Positions 24,388 through 31,710 of a stretch of DNA of 64,000 nt are shown one piece after another. Source of the stretch: JBIKWM01 sp044356305 (GTDB taxonomy: Bacteria; Bacteroidota; Bacteroidia; UBA10329); NCBI GenBank assembly GCA_044356305.1, contig JBIKWM010000001.1, forward strand, positions 319,114 through 383,113, written 5' to 3'. The position numbers were made by a program, and so were the translations under genes. The stretch's first letter is position 1. Each line of letters opens with the position of its first letter. The notes beneath the pieces were generated by a model. The model was not told the origin of the DNA. It worked only from the letters and a program-made list of their open reading frames with translations, and did not search any database.

Positions 24388-25167
24388 TCAGCGCATGAAT
24401 TTGCGAACTACCACGCCATTGGCACCCTGATAGCGGGCCACATAGATGCCGCGGCCGAGGTCAGCGAAATTCACGGTCACCTCGCCATCCTGAGCCACGG
24501 TGCTGCGCACGGCACAGCGGCCCGACATGTCGAAGAGCTCTACCACACCGCCCTTTTTGGCACCGGTCACCATCAGGTTCTCGCGGCCCGGCACCATGCG
24601 CACAGCGTCTGATGAAGCCTGATCGATGCCTGTGGCCAGATCGAAGTGAACGATGAAACGGTTGGCGTTATCGCTCAGCGCACTGGTGAACACATACGAT
24701 GAATCGACATTCAGGTCCTGCATGGTCTGTGTCTGCATGTCCTCCAGGATGATCCCCACATTGCTCGCAAAGGTCCAATGGCGGGTGGCCTCAAGCGTGT
24801 AGGTGCCTGCGGTGCCGATATAGAAACCCATGGGCACATCGTACGGGCCTGTGAGCAGTGGAAGGGCATTGATCTGCATGCGGTTCTCGCCCGGAGGCAG
24901 CGGGTTGCCTGCCACAACAGCCGTGTAAATGTGCGGCTGGTTGGTATTGCCCAGGATCATGGTGGCCTCGCAGCAGTCGTCCCATCCGGCAGTGATCACC
25001 GAGTTAGGGTCCCACACCGCGGCATCGTTGAAGTAGATCATGGTGTTGTGCGAGAAACTGTTCCCCGTGAGCAGGAAGTAGATCTCGTAGTCACCGTACT
25101 CGGGCACTTGGGCAAATGCCGAGGTGGTGAGCAGGCCGGCCGAGAGCAGAGCGTAGACTTTCTTCAT
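24388..25167 (-). CDS. secreted T9SS protein of unknown function
   Basis: ATG 25167 is chosen because it opens the signal peptide MKKVYALLSAGLLTTSAFAQ. The body (residues 20-185) is beta-rich with an unusual Cys-Cys pair (WDDCCEATM), MQINALPLLTGPYDVPMGFYIG and YTLEATRHWTF; it resembles the repeated beta-sandwich found in front of T9SS tails but matches no family I can name. The end (VMVTGAKKGGVVELFDMSGR, GRGIYVARYQG, VVRKFMR) is a T9SS type A sorting domain lacking the usual YPNP motif. It stands alone, followed by the LTD/T9SS gene at a 78-base distance. Confidence 0.75.
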   Translation of the reverse strand: MKKVYALLSAGLLTTSAFAQVPEYGDYEIYFLLTGNSFSHNTMIYFNDAAVWDPNSVITAGWDDCCEATMILGNTNQPHIYTAVVAGNPLPPGENRMQINALPLLTGPYDVPMGFYIGTAGTYTLEATRHWTFASNVGIILEDMQTQTMQDLNVDSSYVFTSALSDNANRFIVHFDLATGIDQASSDAVRMVPGRENLMVTGAKKGGVVELFDMSGRCAVRSTVAQDGEVTVNFADLGRGIYVARYQGANGVVVRKFMR

Positions 25168-25250
25168 GTTGTATGTTGTTGATGCAGACCGCGAAGGTGG
25201 CGAATTTCCATGAATCTGACATGGCCTATATGCCCAAAACGGGAAGAGAG

Positions 25251-25258
25251 TATATTTG
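25251..25258 (+). promoter_or_regulatory. -7 element of the tRNA-Leu gene
   Basis: TATATTTG, a perfect TAnnTTTG, ends 12 bases before the first base of the tRNA, the distance expected if transcription starts just ahead of the mature 5' end. Confidence 0.65.
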
Positions 25259-25270
25259 CGCCCCCTATTC

Positions 25271-25352
25271 ACCCAGGTGGCGGAACTGGTAGACGCGCAC
25301 GTTTCAGGGGCGTGTGCCGCAAGGCGTAAGGGTTCGATTCCCTTTCTGGGTA
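25271..25352 (+). tRNA. tRNA-Leu (anticodon CAG)
   Basis: The 82-base gene folds as a class II tRNA. The acceptor arms are ACCCAGG and TCTGGGT (one G-T pair) with discriminator A; the D region carries GGTAGACGC; the anticodon stem CACGT/GCGTG encloses the loop TTCAGGG, giving anticodon CAG, which reads the Leu codon CUG. A variable arm (GCCGCAAGGC) and the T arm with GGTTCGATTCC follow. CCA is not encoded (ACCT follows). The long variable arm fits Leu. Confidence 0.95.
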
Positions 25353-25362
25353 CCTGATCTGA

Positions 25363-25384
25363 GGGCTGTCGAAAGACGGCCCTT
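25363..25384. terminator. hairpin terminator after tRNA-Leu
   Basis: GGGCTGTC and GACGGCCC pair (one T-G) around a GAAA tetraloop, followed by TTTTT on the plus strand. It ends the tRNA transcript and may also serve the convergent phosphatase gene. Confidence 0.8.
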
Positions 25385-25386
25385 TT

Positions 25387-26880
25387 TCATTCTGCCTTGG
25401 CCGATGAGTGCGGCACGCGGAAGGACGATATCACCTCGTTGTCCTCGTCAATGATGCTCATCTCCACATACTTCCTTCCCACAATGGTCACCTTGCCGAA
25501 GGCGTTCCTGTTATTCTTGTTATGCAGTCCGTTGCCGCCCTGGTTCCATATCCTGTCCATGTCGTACAGGCGGCTCACGTTGCCTATCACCCTTAAATAA
25601 TAGGACAGCTCGGTGCTCGATACGCTCAGGCCGCTGGCGTTCATCTCGGGCAGGCCTGCATTGGTGCCATCGTCCATCACGTTGTGGTGGGTGTCGCCAC
25701 TTATCACCACCACATCCTTTATCCCGTTCCGGCTCAGGTACTGCATAAAGTCATCGCGCTCTTCGGCATAGGCGCACCAATATTGGGCGAAGCCCCACGC
25801 CATGTGAAAACCGTACCACCCGCCCCAGTTCCATTTCTGTATGCGTATGCCTGCATCTATAAGGGTCTTCAGCGCCCCATTGAGCGGCACTCCGCTCACA
25901 ATGAACTTCCAGTCGGCCTTTGATGTGCTTATCTCCTGCTTGAGCCAGTCCATCTGCTTCCTCCCGAACAGGGCATAGCCGGGCGGGGGATCGAAACTCC
26001 ACCGGTTGCGCTTCGCATCGTAGCGGAAGGCGTCCATGTTGGGCCTGTCCTTGGCGCTGTTGCGGTCTATCACAAAAAAGTCGGCATTGCCGAACGAGAA
26101 GCGGTGGTAGATGCCCTCGCTGGTGTCGGGCAGCGGGTAGTGCGGGAAATACTCGTGGTAGCCATGTATCACATTGCGCCTCCATTGGGGCGGGAAGGGC
26201 GGGGCCATCATCTCGTTATACACTTTGCCCTTCCGTTTTGAGCTGCGCATGTCGTTCTTGCAGTTCCGGCCCCCGCTGCCGCCCACATAGTCGTTGTCAT
26301 CGTGCATGTAGTCGATGGGGATGGAGAGCAACATCGTATCCATGCGTTTCTCGCTGTACCGCCTGCGGTAGGCCAGGGCCACCCCAGCCATGTACTTGCT
26401 GTAGTCGGGGGCTATCTGGTAGTCGGGATAGGTGAAATCGCCCGTGTGCATCAGGAAGTACGGCCTGTGCTGGGGCATCACATCAAACACCTTCATGTTC
26501 TCGGTCTCTTGGCACGAGCCTGTGACGAACACCAACGTGTCGCCCTTGCCCGGCTCGGGAAAGGTGCGGAAGCTGCCCGCCACCGAGTCGGTGCCCTGTT
26601 CCACAATGAGCAGGTAGCGGTAGCGGGTGTCGGGCCTCAGGCGGTCCAGCTCCACGATCACCGAGGTGTCGCGCTCGGCCACGGTGCGGCCCAGAAACAC
26701 ACTGGCCACAGCCCTGTCGTGCATAGGCAGCACCTGTAGGGTGACCATGGCCGGCCTGTCGGTGCGCACATACATGCGGGCCGAGGTGTGGGTCATGGCC
26801 CCCGTCACGGGGCCGTGGGTGACGCGCTGCGCCATGCCCGCTATCGGGACAAGCAACAGGAGCAGGAAGAGATGGGGCAT
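25387..26880 (-). CDS. exported PhoD-like metallophosphatase
   Basis: With ATG 26880 the protein starts with a signal peptide (MPHLFLLLLLVPIAGMAQ); an ATG six codons upstream is possible. It has the alkaline phosphatase D plan: an N-terminal fibronectin-like domain (about 20-120, THGPVTGAMTHTSARMYVRT) and a metallophosphatase domain with VTGSCQ, HTGDFTYPDY, the DDNDYVGG metal-binding block, and ISGDTHHNV near residue 390. Members hydrolyse phosphate mono- or diesters with Ca/Fe-type metals outside the cytoplasm. The C-terminal 90 residues are an extra beta domain without a T9SS tail. It may release phosphate from organic esters, which would fit with the OprO/P-like porin nearby. Confidence 0.85.
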   Translation of the reverse strand: MPHLFLLLLLVPIAGMAQRVTHGPVTGAMTHTSARMYVRTDRPAMVTLQVLPMHDRAVASVFLGRTVAERDTSVIVELDRLRPDTRYRYLLIVEQGTDSVAGSFRTFPEPGKGDTLVFVTGSCQETENMKVFDVMPQHRPYFLMHTGDFTYPDYQIAPDYSKYMAGVALAYRRRYSEKRMDTMLLSIPIDYMHDDNDYVGGSGGRNCKNDMRSSKRKGKVYNEMMAPPFPPQWRRNVIHGYHEYFPHYPLPDTSEGIYHRFSFGNADFFVIDRNSAKDRPNMDAFRYDAKRNRWSFDPPPGYALFGRKQMDWLKQEISTSKADWKFIVSGVPLNGALKTLIDAGIRIQKWNWGGWYGFHMAWGFAQYWCAYAEERDDFMQYLSRNGIKDVVVISGDTHHNVMDDGTNAGLPEMNASGLSVSSTELSYYLRVIGNVSRLYDMDRIWNQGGNGLHNKNNRNAFGKVTIVGRKYVEMSIIDEDNEVISSFRVPHSSAKAE

Positions 26881-27006
26881 GTGCAAATATGTGGTCATTA
26901 GCTGCCCGGCCCACAGCGCCAATGCAGCATCAGCGTCTCATTCCCTTTGGGGTAAATGCCCCGTGGCTGAGGCGGCACAGGCAGGCACGATGTGCGCAAC
27001 AGGGCC

Positions 27007-27735
27007 TTACCCGTTGTCGGCCCCGTCAGGTGCCGCATCATCGGTTGCCGCCCTGGCCTTTTTCCTTGCGCGCGACACCCCCCTGTACGGCTGATAGAGG
27101 GCGGCCCGCTCGGCATCGTTGGCCCATACCACCTGCGCGCAGATGCTCAGCGTGCCCATGCGCTCCCACACACGGTTCAGCAGCTCCACACGGTCGTGGC
27201 GCCTCACCTTCCGGTCGGCCTTGGCCGACTCCTGCAGGCCGTTGCGCTCGCTCAGCTCGGTGGCCAGCGCACTCAGCTGGTCTATGGCGGCCTGGGTGTA
27301 GCCTTTGCTCAGCAGGGCCGGCCTGTAGTCGGGGTGCTGCGCCATGCCGTGCGCCAGCTCCAGCGCCTCGGCCAGCTCCAGCACCTTGGCGCGGGCACCG
27401 GGCCATCGGTCCTGCCCAAAGGCACGCTGCCGGGCCACATCATCGGGCCAGGCCAGTGCCGCATAGCCCGCAAGCTGCCTCAGCTGGGCATAGCCCTGTG
27501 CCATGGCGGTGCGCAGGTCAGAGGTGATGACGCGGCTGTCGAGCTGCGTGCTCCTATCGGTAGGGAACCCGTCTGCCGCGTCCATGTCCGACTCGAATGC
27601 CGCCAGCCACGCAGCATCTACCCAAGGGAAACGCGCTGTGAAATCGGCCAACTGGTCGCTCAGCATGCTGGCGCACACGTTGGCGCGCTCCAGCATGGTC
27701 ACATCGGCCATGGTGTATGCCCTTCTTGCTGCCAT
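27007..27735 (-). CDS. uncharacterised all-helical protein
   Basis: A 242-residue, Ala-rich protein with no signal peptide or membrane segment. It is nearly all predicted helix by composition (ELAEALELAHGMAQ, AAIDQLSALATELSERNGLQ, DRVELLNRVWERMG), ending in a basic, then acidic tail (SRARKKARAATDDAAPDGADNG). I do not recognise the family. GC and codon use match the neighbouring genes, so it is not foreign. An ATG eight codons in (27711) is an alternative start. It lies alone between the phosphatase and an AT-rich islet. Confidence 0.6.
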   Translation of the reverse strand: MAARRAYTMADVTMLERANVCASMLSDQLADFTARFPWVDAAWLAAFESDMDAADGFPTDRSTQLDSRVITSDLRTAMAQGYAQLRQLAGYAALAWPDDVARQRAFGQDRWPGARAKVLELAEALELAHGMAQHPDYRPALLSKGYTQAAIDQLSALATELSERNGLQESAKADRKVRRHDRVELLNRVWERMGTLSICAQVVWANDAERAALYQPYRGVSRARKKARAATDDAAPDGADNG

Positions 27736-27764
27736 ATCAGTCCTGCTTCTAAATCAATTCGCCA

Positions 27765-27772
27765 CGAAGATA
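27765..27772 (-). promoter_or_regulatory. -7 element for the helical protein gene
   Basis: TATCTTCG on the minus strand matches TAnnTTTG with one mismatch, 29 bases before ATG 27735, at the border of the AT-rich islet. Confidence 0.35.
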
Positions 27773-27774
27773 GT

Positions 27775-28035
27775 TCAACTCCCTCACACGATATCTCTAG
27801 GCATATGTCTGGTGATGTGAGCTATTATGATATCGATACACATCATTCACATATGCTTCATCAGCTTTATGATCCCTCATTCATCTATTCATATGATCAT
27901 TATAACTTGTTTGATATATCATCAGACCATACCATGTATTCAGATGAATTACATGATTTGTCATTTGATGATATACTCCTATCATCTGAACAGACATGTC
28001 TATTCTCATGATACTTCATTGCATCATCTAGTGGG
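27775..28035. other. AT-rich low-complexity islet dense in TCAT/ATGA
   Basis: This is the core of a 376-base stretch (27736-28111) without a convincing gene. A hand count over 27841-28020 gives 56 G or C in 180 bases (31%), against well over 55% on both sides. TCAT or ATGA occurs about 19 times in some 200 bases, and short palindromes abound (CATATG, TCATATGA, TGATCA, GATATC). A 68-codon frame on the plus strand (27805-28011, MSGDVSYYDIDTHHSHML at its start) is rich in Asp, His, Ser and Tyr but has no recognisable family or ribosome binding site; I do not call it a gene. It may be junk filling an insertion or deletion scar. Confidence 0.7.
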
Positions 28036-28111
28036 TTTGTAACATCAGCAGAACGGATAGCCGCAGCATCTGAACGGCATAGATTAAGATATGAGCTCGA
28101 AGGACCTTAGC

Positions 28112-28177
28112 CTATATGGCCTCCATTTGGGTAGAAGGGCAAAGCCACGAGATATTCTCGTCCAATAGAAAGCGCAT
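28112..28177 (-). pseudogene. remnant of a DUF5615 PIN-like toxin
   Basis: Three bases after the DUF433 antitoxin stop, where the toxin normally begins, a frame reads MRFLLDENIS, the characteristic N-terminus of DUF5615 (PIN-like) toxins with its catalytic Asp and Glu. It then runs WLCPSTQMEAI and stops after 22 codons. A second frame over the same bases reads LVALPFYPNGGHIG, which resembles the next DUF5615 block, so a frameshift plus loss of the rest is likely. Intact toxins are about 110 residues; the missing part would lie exactly where the AT-rich islet now is. Inference rests on recognition by eye. Confidence 0.55.
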
Positions 28178-28180
28178 GGC

Positions 28181-28408
28181 TCAGGCGGCCAAAAGGCGAG
28201 TGTACGACTCGCGGTGTGCGGCAAACGCCAGCGCAGCCCGGATGTGATCCTCGCGGAGTGAGGGATAATCCTCCAGAATCTCGGGGATGCTCATGCCCGA
28301 TGCCATCCATTGAAGGATGTCCACCACCGCGATGCGCGTGCCCTTGATGCAGGGCTTGCCGAACCGGATGGAAGGATTGATGGTGATGTGCTTGAGAAGT
28401 TCTTCCAT
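28181..28408 (-). CDS. DUF433 antitoxin, apparently orphaned
   Basis: A 75-residue protein typical of the DUF433 (VapB45-like) antitoxins: HITINPSIRFGKPCIKGTRI near the start and VVDILQWMASGMSIPEILEDYP forming the helix-turn-helix, then LREDHIRAALAFAAHRE. DUF433 proteins normally neutralise a DUF5615 PIN-like ribonuclease encoded just downstream and repress the shared promoter. Here the toxin frame survives only as a 22-codon remnant, so the antitoxin would have no partner in cis. It could still counter a related toxin elsewhere. It has its own -7 element in the gap after glyQS. Confidence 0.88.
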   Translation of the reverse strand: MEELLKHITINPSIRFGKPCIKGTRIAVVDILQWMASGMSIPEILEDYPSLREDHIRAALAFAAHRESYTRLLAA

Positions 28409-28430
28409 TACTCGGGAGCTTTCAATACTT

Positions 28431-28438
28431 CAAAGGTA
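28431..28438 (-). promoter_or_regulatory. -7 element of the DUF433 antitoxin gene
   Basis: TACCTTTG on the minus strand, a perfect TAnnTTTG, sits in the 40-base gap between glyQS and the antitoxin gene, 22 bases before its ATG. It shows that the antitoxin need not rely on glyQS transcription. Confidence 0.5.
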
Positions 28439-28448
28439 GAGCACTCCT

Positions 28449-29990
28449 TTATGAATCTAGCCGCTCCAGCACCTTCCTCACGCCCACCTTCTCTTCTACA
28501 ATTGAGGATAAACGACTGATCGGCACCCGCTCCTGTTTCATGGTGTCCCTATCGCGCAGCGTAACGGCATTGTCAGTCAGGGTGTCGTGGTCGATGGTGA
28601 TGCAATAGGGCGTGCCGATGGCATCGTGCCTGCGGTAGCGTTTGCCGATGCTGTCCTTGTCCTCGTACACCACGTTGTGGTCGAAACGGAGCTGGTTGAA
28701 TATCTCCATGGCCTTCTCGGGCAGGCCGTCCTTCTTCACCAGCGGCAGGATCGCAAGTTTGATGGGGGCCAGGAAGGGCGGCAGGGCCAGCACGGTGCGC
28801 TCGGTGCCGTCCTCTAATTTTTCCTCTTTGAATGAGGATGAAAGCACAGCCAGGAACGTGCGGTCCAGCCCGATGCTGGTCTCCACCACGTAGGGCACGT
28901 AGCTCTCGTTGAGCTCGGGGTCGAAGTATTGCAGCTTCTTGCCGCTGTACTTCTCGTGCTGGCTGAGGTCGAAATCGGTGCGGGAGTGGATGCCCTCCAG
29001 CTCCTTGAAGCCGAACGGGAAGTTGAACTCAATATCAAAGGCCGCATTGGCGTAATGCGCCAGCTTGTCGTGCTCGTGGAAGCGGTAGTTCTGCTCGCCC
29101 AGGCCCATGGCGTGGTGCCACGCAAGGCGTTTCTGCTTCCATTTCTCAAACCAGTCCAATTCGGTTCCGGGCTTCACGAAGAACTGCATCTCCATCTGCT
29201 CAAACTCGCGCATACGGAAAATGAACTGCCGCGCCACGATCTCGTTGCGGAACGCCTTGCCCGTCTGCGCAATGCCGAAGGGGATCTTCATCCGCCCCGA
29301 TTTCTGCACGTTGAGGTAGTTGACAAAGATGCCCTGGGCCGTCTCGGGGCGCAGGTAGATGGTGCTGGCACCTTCGGCCATGGCGCCCATCTCGGTGGCG
29401 AACATCAGGTTGAACTGCCGCACCTCGGTCCAGTTCTTCGACCCGCTTATGGGGCACACGATGCCGAGGTCGATGATGATCTGGCGTACCTCGGCCAGGT
29501 CGTTGGCCTCAAGGGCTTTCACAAATCGGGTGCGGATGGCCTCTTTCTCGTCCAGATAGCCTTTCACGCGCGGATTGGTGGTGCGATACAGGGCCTCATC
29601 AAAATTCTCGAATCGGGCCTTGGCCTTCTCCACCTCCTTGTCGGCCTTGGCATCGAGCTTGGCCATGGCATCCTCAATGAGCACATCGGCACGGTAGCGC
29701 TTCTTGCTGTCCTTGTTGTCGATGAGGGGGTCGTTGAAGGCGTCCACGTGGCCGCTGGCCTTCCATGTGGTGGGATGCATGAAGATGGCAGCATCGAGGC
29801 CCACGATGTTGTCGTTGAGCTGCACCATGGCCTTCCACCAGAAATCGCGGATGTTGCGCTTGAGCTCAACGCCCAGCTGGCCGTAGTCGTAGGTGGCACT
29901 CAGGCCGTCATAGATCTCGCTGCTGGGGAATATGAATCCGTACTCCTTGCTGTGGCCGATAATGGCCTTGAAATGCTCTTCGCTGGTCAT
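28449..29990 (-). CDS. glyQS: glycine--tRNA ligase, dimeric class II type
   Basis: Charges tRNA-Gly in the cytoplasm. At 513 residues it is the single-chain alpha2 enzyme (archaeal/eukaryotic-like type), not the bacterial GlyQ/GlyS tetramer, as is common in Bacteroidota. Class II motifs are clear: GLSATYDYGQLGVELKRNI near residues 29-47, RPETAQGIFVNY and FRNEIVARQFIFRMREFEQ (motif 2), and VETSIGLDRTFLAVL (motif 3). An anticodon-binding domain closes the chain (AILPLVKKDGLPEKAMEI, ITIDHDTLTDNAVTLRDRD). It is single, with its own promoter element. Confidence 0.96.
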   Translation of the reverse strand: MTSEEHFKAIIGHSKEYGFIFPSSEIYDGLSATYDYGQLGVELKRNIRDFWWKAMVQLNDNIVGLDAAIFMHPTTWKASGHVDAFNDPLIDNKDSKKRYRADVLIEDAMAKLDAKADKEVEKAKARFENFDEALYRTTNPRVKGYLDEKEAIRTRFVKALEANDLAEVRQIIIDLGIVCPISGSKNWTEVRQFNLMFATEMGAMAEGASTIYLRPETAQGIFVNYLNVQKSGRMKIPFGIAQTGKAFRNEIVARQFIFRMREFEQMEMQFFVKPGTELDWFEKWKQKRLAWHHAMGLGEQNYRFHEHDKLAHYANAAFDIEFNFPFGFKELEGIHSRTDFDLSQHEKYSGKKLQYFDPELNESYVPYVVETSIGLDRTFLAVLSSSFKEEKLEDGTERTVLALPPFLAPIKLAILPLVKKDGLPEKAMEIFNQLRFDHNVVYEDKDSIGKRYRRHDAIGTPYCITIDHDTLTDNAVTLRDRDTMKQERVPISRLSSIVEEKVGVRKVLERLDS

Positions 29991-30015
29991 GTTCTCTGGT
30001 GAAAAATGAGGGGCG

Positions 30016-30023
30016 CAAAGCTA
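30016..30023 (-). promoter_or_regulatory. -7 element of glyQS
   Basis: TAGCTTTG on the minus strand is a perfect TAnnTTTG, 25 bases before the glyQS ATG at 29990. The rest of the 232-base space up to nadK (30223) shows no gene. Confidence 0.5.
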
Positions 30024-30222
30024 AGTTCATCAAATAGAGACAGAGGGCCTGGGCCGTTTGTGGAAATATGCCACCCGATGTACCTGGCCTTTGCAGTTCA
30101 TCTTGGGTTGATCGGACTCCATTACCAAGAACTGATCAAGGAATCACATTCCCGACCCATAAACCGCCCGCTTCAATCCGGTGGTCGGGATTGATGTTCG
30201 GAATCGGATATTTGAACCTGCA

Positions 30223-31086
30223 ATGAGGATAGTCGTTCACGGCCGCACACGCGATGACTCGGCCCATCTGGCCCCGCTGATAATGCGCATAGCCGACACG
30301 CTGCGGCCCGAAGTGCTGCGGCTCTCGGAGGCCATGGCCCTTTTGGCGACCCGTATGGGAATGGCCACCGCCACCGAGGCCGAGGTGCGGTCTGAAGGCT
30401 TCGACATGCTCATCAGCCTTGGTGGCGATGGCACCATGCTCGAGGCCGCCCGTATGGTGGGCAGCAGCGGCACGCCCATACTGGGCATCAACCTGGGCCG
30501 GCTGGGTTTCCTCACCGCTGCCTCGGCCGAAAGGCTCGATGAGTCTCTGGCATGCGTAAGGGCAGGGACCTGCCGCACCGAACTGCGTGGGCTGGTTTGC
30601 CTCGACACGGACGAAGGCCTGTTCGGTGATTCAAACTTCGCCCTGAATGAATTGAGCGTGCACAAGAGCACCTCGGCAGCAATGACCGTGGTGGAGGCTT
30701 ACCTGAACGGGCGGTATCTGAGCACCTATTGGGCCGATGGGCTGATCGTCAGCACACCTACCGGAAGCACCGGCTACAGCCTTAGCGCTGGCGGCCCCAT
30801 TGTGGCGCCTGAAAGCAGACAACTGATCATCACACCCATTGCTCCGCACAACCTGAATGTGCGGCCGCTGGTGATCCCCGACAATGTGGAACTGGAACTG
30901 CGCCTGCGCCCCAGCGGCATGGATGTGCTGGTGGCCCTCGACTCGCGCAGCATGGCGGTGCCCGACCACACCGTGCTGCGGCTGCGTAGGGCCCCATTCA
31001 GCACCGGGTTGGTGCGCCTGCCCGATGACGACTATTATAAGACCCTGCGCGACAAGCTGATGTGGGGTCGCGACCTGAGGAACTGA
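30223..31086 (+). CDS. nadK: NAD kinase
   Basis: Phosphorylates NAD to NADP, the only route to NADPH cofactor. The ATG at 30223 (MRIVVHGRTRDD) is chosen over the upstream frame because the NAD kinase fold begins here. The signature GGDGTML lies near residue 70, followed by GINLGRLGFLTA, NELSVHKSTSAAM and the glycine-rich TPTGSTGYSLSAGGPIV, all expected for ATP and NAD binding. At 287 residues it is of normal length. The gene is monocistronic and convergent with the response regulator gene, with 6 bases between stops. Confidence 0.96.
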   Translation: MRIVVHGRTRDDSAHLAPLIMRIADTLRPEVLRLSEAMALLATRMGMATATEAEVRSEGFDMLISLGGDGTMLEAARMVGSSGTPILGINLGRLGFLTAASAERLDESLACVRAGTCRTELRGLVCLDTDEGLFGDSNFALNELSVHKSTSAAMTVVEAYLNGRYLSTYWADGLIVSTPTGSTGYSLSAGGPIVAPESRQLIITPIAPHNLNVRPLVIPDNVELELRLRPSGMDVLVALDSRSMAVPDHTVLRLRRAPFSTGLVRLPDDDYYKTLRDKLMWGRDLRN

Positions 31087-31092
31087 GGCTGC

Positions 31093-31707
31093 TCAGCTAT
31101 ACCCCTCCTTAATGGCGTATTTGATGAGCCCCACCATGTTGCGCACGCCAAGCTTGCGCGATATGTTGCGCTTGTGGGTGTCTATTGTGCGCAGGCTGCA
31201 GCCCAGGCGGTCAGCCAGCTCCTGATTGCTCAGCTCAAGGGCCACGAGCCGGAGAACATCCTGCTCCTTGGGTGTGAGCACCGATCCGGGCGAACCGATC
31301 ACCTCGCTCATGGCACCGGCCACCTCGCTACTGAAATAGGCCCGGCCCTCGCTCACGCAGTGTATGGCCTCAAGTATCTGATCCTTGGTGCTGTGCTTGA
31401 GGATATAACCGGCAGCACCCGCCTGTATGGCCTCGCGGATGAACCGCTTCTCATCATTGATGGTAACAGCCAGAACCTGAACCTGAGGGCACCGCAATTT
31501 GATGGCCCCAATGGCCGCGACACCACCCATTCCAGGCATAAGAAGATCCATGAGGACCACATCTATACCACCCTGTGCACAGGCATCCACGGCCTCTTCG
31601 CCACTGGCCACCATGGTCTCAACCACCAGATCAGGTTCGTGCTGCAAAAGGGTGTGCAGGCCCTTGCGGATCATCTCGTGGTCGTCAGCTATCAGTAGGC
31701 GTATCAT
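31093..31707 (-). CDS. NarL/FixJ-family response regulator
   Basis: A 204-residue two-domain regulator. The receiver has the acidic pocket DDH near residues 8-10, the phosphoacceptor Asp54 in VVLMDLLMPG, and a Thr/Lys pair (AVTIND and ILKHSTKDQ). A LuxR-type helix-turn-helix fills the C-terminus: LTPKEQDVLRLVALELSNQE and DRLGCSLRTIDTHKRNISRK. It binds DNA as a phosphorylated dimer. The cognate kinase gene ends 3 bases upstream on the same strand (31711). Target genes cannot be deduced. Confidence 0.95.
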   Translation of the reverse strand: MIRLLIADDHEMIRKGLHTLLQHEPDLVVETMVASGEEAVDACAQGGIDVVLMDLLMPGMGGVAAIGAIKLRCPQVQVLAVTINDEKRFIREAIQAGAAGYILKHSTKDQILEAIHCVSEGRAYFSSEVAGAMSEVIGSPGSVLTPKEQDVLRLVALELSNQELADRLGCSLRTIDTHKRNISRKLGVRNMVGLIKYAIKEGYS

Positions 31708-31710
31708 ATG

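Noticed and set aside
25363..25384. Attenuator for the phosphatase gene
   Set aside because: The hairpin lies after the stop of the convergent gene and right behind the tRNA; a terminator is the simpler reading.
26992..28011. 339-codon open frame on the plus strand reaching into the AT-rich islet
   Set aside because: Most of it lies antisense to the helical protein gene and the composition changes abruptly at about 27775; only the 68-codon tail inside the islet is unexplained and it has no ribosome binding site or family.
28929..30002. 357-codon frame on the plus strand over glyQS
   Set aside because: Antisense shadow of a well-identified essential gene; no signal for translation.
30024..30222. 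Possible small RNA between glyQS and nadK
   Set aside because: No stable hairpin with a T-run and no promoter element pointing into the space was found.
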